NCBI GenBank assembly: GCA_002686685.1
Contig: NYYG01000006.1
Span: 21,757 to 29,243, forward strand
DNA length: 7,487 nucleotides
Origin: SAR116 cluster bacterium
Lineage (GTDB): Bacteria > Pseudomonadota > Alphaproteobacteria > Puniceispirillales > Puniceispirillaceae
Direction of reading: 5' to 3'
Position numbers and translations under genes: made by a program. This document shows positions 1 to 6,275 of this stretch, piece after piece. The notes below the pieces were generated by a model, which was not told where the DNA came from, did not search any database, and saw only the letters and a program-made list of their open reading frames with translations. Position 1 is the stretch's first letter, and every line of letters begins with the position of its first letter.

Positions 1-735
1 CAGGTGCTGACCGAACATGCGCGGTCGGTCAAGAATGCCAATGAGCTGAATGCCATGCGCTGTGCCATTCATGCCTGTGAGCGTGCCGTTGATGAAATGC
101 GGGATGCAATGCGCCCGGGTGTATCGGAAAATGAAATGTGGGCGGCGCTTCATGCCGGCAATATCAAACGCGGGGGCGAATGGATCGAGACGCGTATCTT
201 GGCGTCTGGTCCGCGCACCAATCCCTGGTTTCAGGAATGCGGTCCGCGAATCATGCAGGAAGGTGACATGATGGCCTTTGACACCGATCTTGTCGGCACG
301 CATGGCTATTGCTGCGATATATCGCGCAGCTGGATTGTCGGGGACGCCAGGCCGACGGATGAACAGCGGACGCTCTACCAGATTGCCTATGAGCATGTCA
401 TGACGAATATCAGCTTGATCAAGCCGGGTATGAGCTTTGCAGAAATGACCGCAAAGGCACATCGCCTGCCAGAGGCCTATCGGCCGCTGCGTTATGGCGT
501 GCTGGCCCACGGTGTCGGGCTTTGTGACGAATATCCAAGCGTGCGCTATCCCGAGGATGTAGAGGCGCATGGCTATTCAGGCAGCTTTGTGCCCGGCATG
601 ACATTATGCGTCGAGGCATATGTGGGTGCTGTTGGTGGACAGGAAGGTGTGAAGCTGGAAGAGCAGGTTGTTGTCACTGAAACCGGATGCGCGCCGTTGT
701 CACAATACCCTTATGAAAAGGCGCTGCTTGCCTGA
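1..735 (+). CDS. dddP: DMSP lyase DddP (M24 peptidase fold), 3' part, 5' end outside window
   Basis: DddP cleaves dimethylsulfoniopropionate to dimethyl sulfide and acrylate, using a metal-dependent 'pita-bread' fold borrowed from M24 peptidases. The frame is open from base 1, so the GTG at base 4 is not the start. Counting from that GTG, the visible residues are Asp93, Asp95 and Asp105 (FDTD...CCDISRSW), Tyr164, His169 (AHGVGL), Asp175, Glu204 (CVEAYVG) and Glu219 (KLEEQ). Adding 202 gives 295, 297, 307, 366, 371, 377, 406 and 421. As I recall them, these are the metal ligands (295, 297, 307, 371, 406, 421) and catalytic residues (Tyr366, Asp377) of Ruegeria DddP. The offset also predicts about 445 residues in total, the family's length, so roughly 200 residues lie upstream. 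Stop is TGA at 733-735. An ordinary Xaa-Pro peptidase is the alternative, but the match at all eight positions argues against it. Confidence 0.9.
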   Translation, partial: QVLTEHARSVKNANELNAMRCAIHACERAVDEMRDAMRPGVSENEMWAALHAGNIKRGGEWIETRILASGPRTNPWFQECGPRIMQEGDMMAFDTDLVGTHGYCCDISRSWIVGDARPTDEQRTLYQIAYEHVMTNISLIKPGMSFAEMTAKAHRLPEAYRPLRYGVLAHGVGLCDEYPSVRYPEDVEAHGYSGSFVPGMTLCVEAYVGAVGGQEGVKLEEQVVVTETGCAPLSQYPYEKALLA

Positions 736-792
736 TCGGTTCGCCGGCCCGACATCAGACACAATCCGGCCCATGGGTGCTGGTGAGGGGCT

Positions 793-1332
793 TTATTTGG
801 ATACGACGCCGATATGCGGAAGATTACGCCCTTGTTGCGCGTAATCGATCCCGTAACCGATAACAAATTCGTCCGGAATATCGAACCCTACCCAATCGAT
901 GACTACATCAATCTCGCGACGTGACGGCTTGTTCAAAAGCGCACAGACACGCAGCGACGCAGGTTCCCGCGTCTGCAAAATATCGTAAACCTGTGACAGC
1001 GTGTGGCCGGTATCGACAATATCCTCGACAATCAGCACATCACGGCCTTCGATCGGGGTCATCAGATCCTGGATAATCCGAACCTGACGCGATGATTCCA
1101 TCGCATTGCCATAGCTGGAAACGGTCATGAAATCGACTTCTACCGGAAGATCAATGCGGCGTACAAGGTCAGCGATAAACACAAAGGAACCGCGCAACAA
1201 ACCAACCACAACAAGCTGTTTTGTATCTTTATATTCATCAGAAATCAGCCGCGCCAACTGGGTTGTGCGTGCCGCAATTTCGGTTTCGGTGATCAGAATT
1301 CGGATATCATTCTGGCTGGACAGGACGGTCAT
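793..1332 (-). CDS. hpt: Hypoxanthine phosphoribosyltransferase
   Basis: This is a 179-residue cytosolic purine-salvage enzyme that joins hypoxanthine (often guanine too) to PRPP to give IMP or GMP. The type I PRTase fold is clear. A LLRGSFVF pyrophosphate loop spans residues 45-52. The PRPP motif [13 protein letters not shown] spans 99-111, with the Glu-Asp pair at 103-104 and the likely general base Asp107. Lys135 in LLNKPSRR is the base-contacting lysine. The C-terminal [14 protein letters not shown] (159-172) is typical of hypoxanthine rather than xanthine or adenine enzymes. Length is normal. The ATG has an AAGG-like ribosome site about 8 nt upstream and a promoter with a perfect TATAAT further up. 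It is convergent with dddP (57-bp gap) and divergent from the dehydrogenase at 1507. I see no intrinsic terminator after its stop. Confidence 0.93.
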   Translation of the reverse strand: MTVLSSQNDIRILITETEIAARTTQLARLISDEYKDTKQLVVVGLLRGSFVFIADLVRRIDLPVEVDFMTVSSYGNAMESSRQVRIIQDLMTPIEGRDVLIVEDIVDTGHTLSQVYDILQTREPASLRVCALLNKPSRREIDVVIDWVGFDIPDEFVIGYGIDYAQQGRNLPHIGVVSK

Positions 1333-1391
1333 GCTATACCTTTTTGATATCGTCAGAAGATGGGGCGCCCCGCATCTCGCCTATGGGCAGG

Positions 1392-1420
1392 ATTATAGGG
1401 CCTCTTTTGCTGAATGCGAA
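1392..1420 (-). promoter_or_regulatory. Probable sigma-70 promoter of hpt
   Basis: Read on the minus strand, a perfect TATAAT (1397-1392) follows TTCGCA (1420-1415, four of six matches to TTGACA) with a 17-bp spacer. Transcription would start near 1385, leaving a leader of about 50 nt before the hpt ATG. The leader holds a perfect 10-bp palindrome, GGGGCGCCCC (1362-1371), inside a slightly longer imperfect symmetry. The promoter is inferred from consensus only. Confidence 0.55.
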
Positions 1421-1506
1421 GGCTAACTTGACCAAAGGCGCATGCAGGTGTCATCACCGCGACATCATATCATCAGGTCAGTAACAGACAATAGAAGGGG
1501 CCACAG

Positions 1507-2376
1507 ATGGCAAAGGTAACGTTTCTCGGATTGGGTGTAATGGGATATCCGATGGCTGGCCATATCGCCGCTGCAGGCCATGAGGTGACTGTTTATAATC
1601 GCACCACTGCCAAGGCAGAAGCATGGGTGGCGCAGCATGGCGGGTCCATCGCGACCACACCCGCTGCGGCCGCTGCAGATTCCGACGTGGTGCTGTCCTG
1701 TGTTGGTGATGACCCGGATGTGTTGCAGGTGGCGCTGGGGTCCGACGGGGCCATTCCGGCGATGAAATCCGGCGCGCTCTATATCGATAACAGCACGGTA
1801 TCGGCGGCGGTGGCGACGCAGTTGGCTGCTGCCGGCGCGGACCGCGGCATCGGGGTTCTGGATGCCCCGGTATCGGGCGGCCAGGCAGGTGCCGAGAACG
1901 GCAAGCTGACTGTCATGGTGGGGGGCAGCATGTCAGATTTCGAGTCCGGCTTGCCCATTATGGAATGCTATGGCGCGCGCGTTGTGCGCATGGGCGATGC
2001 CGGCAAGGGCCAGCAGGCCAAGATGGTCAACCAGATCTGCATTGCCGGTCTGGTACAGGGTTTGTCGGAGGGGCTGCATTTTGCCATGGCGGCAGGCCTT
2101 GATACCGATGCGCTGCTTGAGGCGATTTCCGGTGGCGCGGCACAGTCATGGCAGATGGTCAATCGTGGCCATACCATGGTGAAGGGTGAATTTGATTTTG
2201 GTTTTGCGCTGGACTGGATGCGCAAGGATTTGCGCATTTGCCTCGAGGAGGCAGGGCGCAAGGGCGCGCCGCTGCCCGTAACCGAAATTGTGGCCGGCTA
2301 TTATGATGAGCTGTCAGCCGCTGGCCATGGCCGCAATGACACCTCGGCGCTGATCCGCCGGCTTAGTCAAAGTTGA
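1507..2376 (+). CDS. NAD(P)-dependent beta-hydroxyacid dehydrogenase (3-hydroxyisobutyrate / glyoxylate-succinic semialdehyde reductase family)
   Basis: The 289 residues match the family's usual length. The Rossmann start is GLGVMGYPMAG (residues 8-18). The second strand ends in YNRT (30-33), where Arg replaces the acidic residue of NAD-specific members, so NADP(H) is the likelier cofactor. The substrate-binding motif DAPVSGGQAGA spans 119-129. The catalytic Lys172 lies in GKGQQAKMVNQ, with Asn175 following and Gln in place of the usual second Asn. Lys240-Asp241 is the conserved C-terminal KDL. Such enzymes interconvert short hydroxyacids and semialdehydes (3-hydroxyisobutyrate, tartronate, glyoxylate, 4-hydroxybutyrate, 3-hydroxypropionate). 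The exact substrate cannot be read from sequence. The ATG follows an AGAAGG-type ribosome site. The 3' end overlaps the convergent outer-membrane gene by 14 bp. Position near dddP makes 3-hydroxypropionate one candidate substrate (inference). Confidence 0.88.
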   Translation: MAKVTFLGLGVMGYPMAGHIAAAGHEVTVYNRTTAKAEAWVAQHGGSIATTPAAAAADSDVVLSCVGDDPDVLQVALGSDGAIPAMKSGALYIDNSTVSAAVATQLAAAGADRGIGVLDAPVSGGQAGAENGKLTVMVGGSMSDFESGLPIMECYGARVVRMGDAGKGQQAKMVNQICIAGLVQGLSEGLHFAMAAGLDTDALLEAISGGAAQSWQMVNRGHTMVKGEFDFGFALDWMRKDLRICLEEAGRKGAPLPVTEIVAGYYDELSAAGHGRNDTSALIRRLSQS

Positions 2377-3004
2377 ACCGCAGCCCCAGATAGGCAAGCG
2401 AAATGGTTTCCCCATCGGTGCCATAGCTGTCAAAACCGGCCATCAATACCGCGTTCTCACCAGTTTCATGCTCGACCCCGATGCCAGCCATCGCGTCGGT
2501 ACCGTCAAATTTGACCCGGGTTGAGGCACCGGGAACTCTCGCGCCCATCTTGGCTGACCATTTATGCATGCCCAGCTTCATTGACATGCGTGTGCGCTCA
2601 CGCAGATCAACATAATATTTAGCCGCAACACCATAGGTGCGGACCCGGAGGTTTGCAGACAATGCCGAATCGAGGGTGATTGTCTCGCCCTTGTAGATAT
2701 AGCTGCTGCCCGCCGCCCCTTGCAGCTTTGTCGATCCCAGATTGGTGTAGAACAATTCAACGCTGTAACCGTCGTCGAATTCACGCCCCATGAATATGGA
2801 ACTGGCACGCGATGTTTTGTCATAGGCGGCACCGTTCAGGCTCTTGACCTTTATATCGACCTCGGATTTGCCGGCAAGAAGCCCGACATAATTCTGGTCC
2901 GCCATCACGGCGGTTGGCAACGACATCATAGACGCCATCATCAACATGATCGGGGCAAGAATGCCGGTTTTCTGTGTCAGGGAATGTTTCAAGCCAATCT
3001 CCAT
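2363..3004 (-). CDS. Small outer-membrane beta-barrel protein, function unknown
   Basis: This 213-residue protein has a clear Sec signal peptide: basic N-terminus (MEIGLKHSLTQK), hydrophobic core at about 15-27, and likely cleavage after Ala35 (AVMA|DQ). The mature part, about 178 residues, alternates polar and hydrophobic residues and has aromatic-rich short strands (SVELFYTNL, TYGVAAKYYVDL, SLAYLGLRFNFD). This is typical of an eight-stranded OmpA/OmpX-like porin-family barrel. There is no C-terminal OmpA peptidoglycan-binding domain. The chain ends Phe-Asp, so the terminal aromatic expected of an outer-membrane beta-signal sits one residue in. The signal peptide supports the first ATG, although no strong Shine-Dalgarno precedes it. 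Its stop lies inside the 3' end of the dehydrogenase gene on the other strand. No specific role can be assigned. Confidence 0.75.
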   Translation of the reverse strand: MEIGLKHSLTQKTGILAPIMLMMASMMSLPTAVMADQNYVGLLAGKSEVDIKVKSLNGAAYDKTSRASSIFMGREFDDGYSVELFYTNLGSTKLQGAAGSSYIYKGETITLDSALSANLRVRTYGVAAKYYVDLRERTRMSMKLGMHKWSAKMGARVPGASTRVKFDGTDAMAGIGVEHETGENAVLMAGFDSYGTDGETISLAYLGLRFNFD

Positions 3005-3090
3005 GGGTTTATTGGACTGGCCGGAAGTATGATGAATATTAGCCCTTTCGGATGAATGACGTTCGCGTGAATTCCATTACACAAACATTA

Positions 3091-3116
3091 AAAAAGGCCG
3101 GAAATCCGGCCTTTTT
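3091..3116 (-). terminator. Intrinsic terminator after the SSADH gene, probably bidirectional
   Basis: A perfect GC stem, GGCCGG (3096-3101) with CCGGCC (3106-3111), closes a 4-nt loop. It is flanked by A-run 3091-3095 and T-run 3112-3116, which can extend the stem to 11 bp. On the minus strand it lies about 35 nt past the SSADH stop and ends in a U-run, so it should terminate that gene before the outer-membrane gene's promoter region (3005-3090). The symmetric flanks would also work on the plus strand. A separate 10-bp palindrome, TGAGCGCTCA, lies at 3125-3134. Confidence 0.9.
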
Positions 3117-3150
3117 GCACATTTTGAGCGCTCATTGACTGGCTGACAGA

Positions 3151-4602
3151 TCAAATCCCCACACAGACGAATTTGATCTCCAGAAACTCGTCGATGCCAT
3201 ATTTTGATCCTTCGCGACCAAGACCGGAGCTTTTCACCCCGCCAAACGGACCAACTTCGGATGAGAAGATGCCGGTATTGGCCGACACCATGCCATATTC
3301 CAGCGCCTCGCTGACGCGGAACAGCCGCGAGGTGCTGTCGGTAAAGATATAGGCGGCAAGACCGAATTCGGTGTCGTTCGCCATGGCCACTGCCTCGTCA
3401 TCTGTTGAAAACCGGAACAGGCCTGCCACCGGCCCAAAGGTTTCCTCGCCATACATCTGCATGTCGGATGACATGCCGGTCAGCACAGTCGGCTCGTAAA
3501 AGGTGCCGCCAAGCGCGTGCCGCTTGCCGCCGGTCAGCACCGTGGCGCCTTTTGCGATGGCGTCAGCGACATGGCGTTCAACTTTCGCAAGACCCTGGTC
3601 ATCAATGATCGGGCCCTGTTCAACGCCCTCCTCCAGACCATCGCCAACCTTCATGGCGGCACTGGCCTCGGTCAGCCGCCGGGCAAATTCATCATAGATA
3701 CCGTCCTGCACGAACAGGCGGTTGGCACAGACGCAGGTCTGGCCGGCATTGCGGTATTTTGATGCCATTGCGCCGGCGATAGCGAGGTCAAGATCCGCAT
3801 CGTCAAAGACAATCAGCGGTGCGTTGCCGCCAAGCTCGAGGCTCATTTTCTTTAACGTATCGGCGCTCTGGCGCATCAGGATGCGACCAACCTCGGTTGA
3901 TCCGGTAAAGGTCATTTTGCGGATGCGGTCATCGTCGCACAGCGCACTGCCCATCGCCGGTGCGTCCATGCCGGTAACAATGTTCATCACGCCAGCCGGC
4001 AACCCTGCGCGGTGTGCCAATTCGGCAAGTGCCAGCGCCGAAAGCGGCGTTTGTTCAGCCGGTTTCAGCACACAGGCGCATCCCGCGGCAATGCCGGGGG
4101 CCACCTTGCGGGTAATCATCGCAATCGGGAAATTCCAAGGCGTAATTGCGCCGAACACACCGATCGGCTGTTTGAAGGTCAGGAAGCGCTTGTCAGGAAT
4201 CGGGCTTTCCATGACATCGCCGCATACACGCCTGGCTTCTTCGCCGAACCAGTCTATGAAGCTGGCGCCATAGGCAACCTCGCCGCGCGCCTCGGCCAGC
4301 GGCTTGCCCATCTCGGTGGTCAGGATGATGGCCAGATCGTCGGCATTCGCCATGATCAGATCATACCATTTGCGCAACACCATGGCGCGGTCCTTGGCGG
4401 TGCGTGCGGCCCACTCTTTTTGCGCAGGCACGGCTGCGTCAATGGCGGCTGTCACCTCGGCAGCGCCCAGATCAGCCACCTCGGCAATCACTGCGCCATT
4501 CGCCGGGTTGGTGACGGCAAATCGCTTGTCGCCTTTGGCTTTCGTCCATGCACCATTCACATAGGAATCGGTACGAAGAAGCGTGGGATCATTCAGGTTC
4601 AT
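3151..4602 (-). CDS. gabD: Succinate-semialdehyde dehydrogenase (NAD(P)+)
   Basis: It oxidises succinate semialdehyde to succinate, feeding GABA or 4-hydroxybutyrate carbon into the TCA cycle. I chose the ATG at 4602 over the in-frame one at 4650. A GGAGG (4617-4613) lies 10 nt before it, and the resulting 483 residues match E. coli GabD (about 482). Numbering from that Met, the visible ALDH motifs are ITPWNFP with Asn157, KPAEQTP with Lys180, FTGSTEVG, LELGGNAP with general base Glu256, NAGQTCVCANR with nucleophile Cys290, and EETFGPV with Glu387. The second cysteine, Cys292, is typical of SSADHs and can form a redox-sensitive pair with the catalytic one. Arg165, Arg284 and Ser466 sit where I recall the substrate carboxylate being bound in human SSADH. 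Glutarate semialdehyde is a possible alternative substrate. It is not of the CoA-acylating methylmalonate-semialdehyde type. A terminator follows. Confidence 0.9.
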   Translation of the reverse strand: MNLNDPTLLRTDSYVNGAWTKAKGDKRFAVTNPANGAVIAEVADLGAAEVTAAIDAAVPAQKEWAARTAKDRAMVLRKWYDLIMANADDLAIILTTEMGKPLAEARGEVAYGASFIDWFGEEARRVCGDVMESPIPDKRFLTFKQPIGVFGAITPWNFPIAMITRKVAPGIAAGCACVLKPAEQTPLSALALAELAHRAGLPAGVMNIVTGMDAPAMGSALCDDDRIRKMTFTGSTEVGRILMRQSADTLKKMSLELGGNAPLIVFDDADLDLAIAGAMASKYRNAGQTCVCANRLFVQDGIYDEFARRLTEASAAMKVGDGLEEGVEQGPIIDDQGLAKVERHVADAIAKGATVLTGGKRHALGGTFYEPTVLTGMSSDMQMYGEETFGPVAGLFRFSTDDEAVAMANDTEFGLAAYIFTDSTSRLFRVSEALEYGMVSANTGIFSSEVGPFGGVKSSGLGREGSKYGIDEFLEIKFVCVGI

Positions 4603-4612
4603 GGCAGCGTGG

Positions 4613-4617
4613 CCTCC
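4613..4617 (-). promoter_or_regulatory. Ribosome binding site that decides the SSADH start
   Basis: The minus strand reads GGAGG 10 nt before the ATG at 4602. No comparable site precedes the longer in-frame ATG at 4650, whose extra 16 residues also lie outside the GabD family's length. Confidence 0.65.
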
Positions 4618-4685
4618 GGATTTGGCAAAAAGATCAGGGAACCGCTGCACAGCGGTTGTATCTGCACAGACAGACCGCAGTCCGC

Positions 4686-4701
4686 ACCGCCTGTCAAGGC
4701 G
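4686..4701. other. Intergenic hairpin between camH-like and SSADH genes
   Basis: CCGCCT-GTCA-AGGCGG forms a perfect 6-bp GC stem with a 4-nt loop in the 124-bp gap between the two minus-strand genes. No T-run follows on either strand, so it is not a canonical intrinsic terminator. It could be an attenuating or mRNA-processing hairpin, or chance. Its minus strand contains TTGACA, but I see no suitable -10 downstream. Confidence 0.35.
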
Positions 4702-4726
4702 GCATCGTGACGGGCAGGCGCAGGAA

Positions 4727-5350
4727 TCAGTCTTCGTCGCGTGGCGGCAGCTGTCGCCAGGTCATTTCGGAAAATGCCCCGCCCATCCCGCCAAGCCGGT
4801 GGGCCCGCGCCACCTCGACATAATGCGAAGCAGACCGGTGGTTCATCGCAATATCCTGTTCTGTCAGGTCGCGCATCCTGACCGCTGGCCGCCCCGCCCA
4901 AAGTTCACCCTTCGGAATCACCTTGCCGGGGGTCAGCATGGCCCCTGCTGCCAGCATGCCACCTGATTCGATCACCGCCCCATCCATGACAATCGATCCC
5001 ATCCCGACAAAGCCACGGTCCTCGATTGTGCAGGCATGAATGATCGCGCTGTGGCCGATGGTGACATTGCTGCCAATGATGGTTGGCAGCTTCACACTGT
5101 CAATATGCACGCAGCTATTATCCTGGATGTTGGTGTTTTCGCCGACGGTTATATAGTTATTGTCACCACGCATCGTGACCTGATGCCAGACACTGCTGTT
5201 TGCCCCGATGCGCACTGCCCCTATGACCGCGGCTGTCGGTGCAATGAAGGCGGTGCTGTCAATCTCCGGAACAAGGTCCATGAAAGCGGCGATATAGGCG
5301 CGCCGTACATGTCCGCCAGATGGCCCGTCCTCGGTTAGGTCATATGACAT
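4727..5350 (-). CDS. Gamma-carbonic anhydrase family protein (CamH/YrdA type)
   Basis: This is a left-handed parallel beta-helix (hexapeptide-repeat) protein of 207 residues, a family that forms metal-bridged trimers. Many members hydrate CO2; others have no shown activity. The three metal ligands are present: His82 (SCVHID), His100 (TIGHS) and His105 (IIHAC). Arg61 and Asp63 (MRGDNN) and Gln76 (NIQDNS) complete the conserved core. The 18-residue gap between the first two His shows that the acidic loop of archaeal Cam is absent, as in CamH proteins. Hexapeptide turns run from about residue 33 to 155, followed by a C-terminal helix. The protein is about 30 residues longer than usual, with extra sequence at both ends. 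Met24 would be an alternative start, but AAAGGA lies 6 nt before the ATG at 5350 and supports the longer form. It is divergent from sodB and upstream of, possibly cotranscribed with, the SSADH gene. Confidence 0.88.
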   Translation of the reverse strand: MSYDLTEDGPSGGHVRRAYIAAFMDLVPEIDSTAFIAPTAAVIGAVRIGANSSVWHQVTMRGDNNYITVGENTNIQDNSCVHIDSVKLPTIIGSNVTIGHSAIIHACTIEDRGFVGMGSIVMDGAVIESGGMLAAGAMLTPGKVIPKGELWAGRPAVRMRDLTEQDIAMNHRSASHYVEVARAHRLGGMGGAFSEMTWRQLPPRDED

Positions 5351-5402
5351 TGTCTGTCCTTTCGCTTTTGGCTGCCGGATGCATCATCTATTGTCCGGTC
5401 AG

Positions 5403-5437
5403 GTGAAATTTTCACTTCCGCCTTTATTGAAAGTGAA
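5403..5437. promoter_or_regulatory. Candidate operator in the camH/sodB divergent spacer
   Basis: A perfect 13-bp palindrome, GTGAAA-T-TTTCAC (5403-5415), is followed by a further inverted half. TTCACTT (5411-5417) pairs with AAGTGAA (5431-5437). That gives three copies of a GTGAA-like half-site in 35 bp, between two divergently transcribed genes. The arrangement suits a dimeric regulator. The sequence is not one I recognise as a Fur, Irr or other named box. A GATAAT at 5459-5464 could be a sodB -10, but no good -35 precedes it. Confidence 0.35.
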
Positions 5438-5485
5438 GCGCGGTGGTACAAGATACACGATAATACAAACGCAATGGAGACTGAC

Positions 5486-6085
5486 ATGGCATTCACTCTA
5501 CCGGACCTACCTTATTCACATGACGCGCTGGCAGAGTCGGGCATGAGCGCTGAAACGATGGAATACCATCATGACCTGCATCACAATGCCTATGTCGTCA
5601 ACGGCAACAAGCTGATCGCTGGTACTGAATGGGAAAGCAAATCGCTCGAGGACATCATTACGGGTACGTATGATTCCTCTGCAGTGGCGCAGAACGGCAT
5701 TTTCAACAATGCCTCACAACATTGGAACCACATGCAATTCTGGGAAATGATGGGACCGGGCGCCTCTGCCATGCCATCTGAACTGGAAGCGGCGATCAAC
5801 GACAGTTTTGGCAGTGTGGACGCCTTCAAGGATGAATTCAAAGCTGCGGGTGCCGGCCAATTCGGATCAGGCTGGTGCTGGCTGGTAAAAGACAGTGACG
5901 GCGGGTTGAAAGTGACCAAGACCGAAAACGGGGTCAACCCGCTCTGCTTTGGCCAGACCGCCCTGCTGGGCTGTGATGTATGGGAACATTCCTACTATAT
6001 CGACTTCCGCAACAAGCGTCCCGACTATCTGGCAAACTTCCTCGACAATCTCGTCAACTGGGAAAATGTAGCAAGCCGCCTCTAG
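5486..6085 (+). CDS. sodB: Superoxide dismutase [Fe]
   Basis: It converts superoxide to oxygen and hydrogen peroxide in the cytoplasm. The protein has 199 residues, the normal length. Ligands, numbered from this Met, are His28 (MEYHHDLHH), His82 (WNH), Asp164 and His168 (CDVWEH). Gln78 in NNASQHWNH is the active-site glutamine in the position typical of iron enzymes; manganese enzymes usually have Gly there and supply Gln from the C-terminal half. Iron is therefore favoured, though cambialistic use cannot be excluded. An in-frame ATG at 5474 would add four residues. It overlaps the Shine-Dalgarno GGAG (5476-5479), which sits 6 nt before the ATG at 5486, and MAFTLPDLPY is the usual SodB start, so I use the latter. 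The gene is divergent from the camH-like gene and is followed by a strong terminator, so it is probably monocistronic. Confidence 0.96.
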   Translation: MAFTLPDLPYSHDALAESGMSAETMEYHHDLHHNAYVVNGNKLIAGTEWESKSLEDIITGTYDSSAVAQNGIFNNASQHWNHMQFWEMMGPGASAMPSELEAAINDSFGSVDAFKDEFKAAGAGQFGSGWCWLVKDSDGGLKVTKTENGVNPLCFGQTALLGCDVWEHSYYIDFRNKRPDYLANFLDNLVNWENVASRL

Positions 6086-6107
6086 GCTGGTATGGCTACT
6101 GACCATC

Positions 6108-6139
6108 AAGCCTGTCCGGTCTTCCGGGCAGGCTTTTTT
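6108..6139 (+). terminator. Intrinsic terminator of sodB
   Basis: A 12-bp stem, AAGCCTGTCCGG (6108-6119) with CCGGGCAGGCTT (6124-6135), has one G-U pair and a TCTT loop. It runs into six T residues (6134-6139), starting 22 nt after the sodB stop. Confidence 0.95.
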
Positions 6140-6275
6140 GTCTGTTGCAGGTGTGACAGATTTGGTTTCGCCGCCTTTTTTTTACCATGAAGCCGACAAA
6201 AACATACCCATAGCGTTTGTTATCTCTGTTACGTCTCGACTGAACGAGATGATTCTAAACACAGGAGATTCAATT

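Noticed and set aside
736..792. Possible terminator between convergent dddP and hpt
   Set aside because: A CCGGCCC word occurs twice, but as a direct rather than inverted repeat, and no T-run follows on either strand.
1428..1433. TTGACC as a -35 box for the dehydrogenase gene at 1507
   Set aside because: No -10-like sequence lies 16-18 bp downstream; TATCAT (1468-1473) is 34 bp away.
3722..4710. Long plus-strand open frames antisense to the SSADH gene (183 and 232 codons)
   Set aside because: They are complementary to a well-conserved ALDH, show no family motif and have no credible ribosome site. High-GC coding strands commonly leave such open frames.
4583..4966. Plus-strand open frame of 127 codons antisense to the camH-like gene
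   Set aside because: Its translation is Arg/Pro/His-rich with no motif, and most of it is complementary to a clear coding gene, so it is a shadow frame.
6138..6275. Extension of the 75-residue protein upstream to a TTG
   Set aside because: The extra 46 codons would start inside the sodB terminator and have no ribosome site, while AGGAG sits at the right distance before the ATG at 6276.
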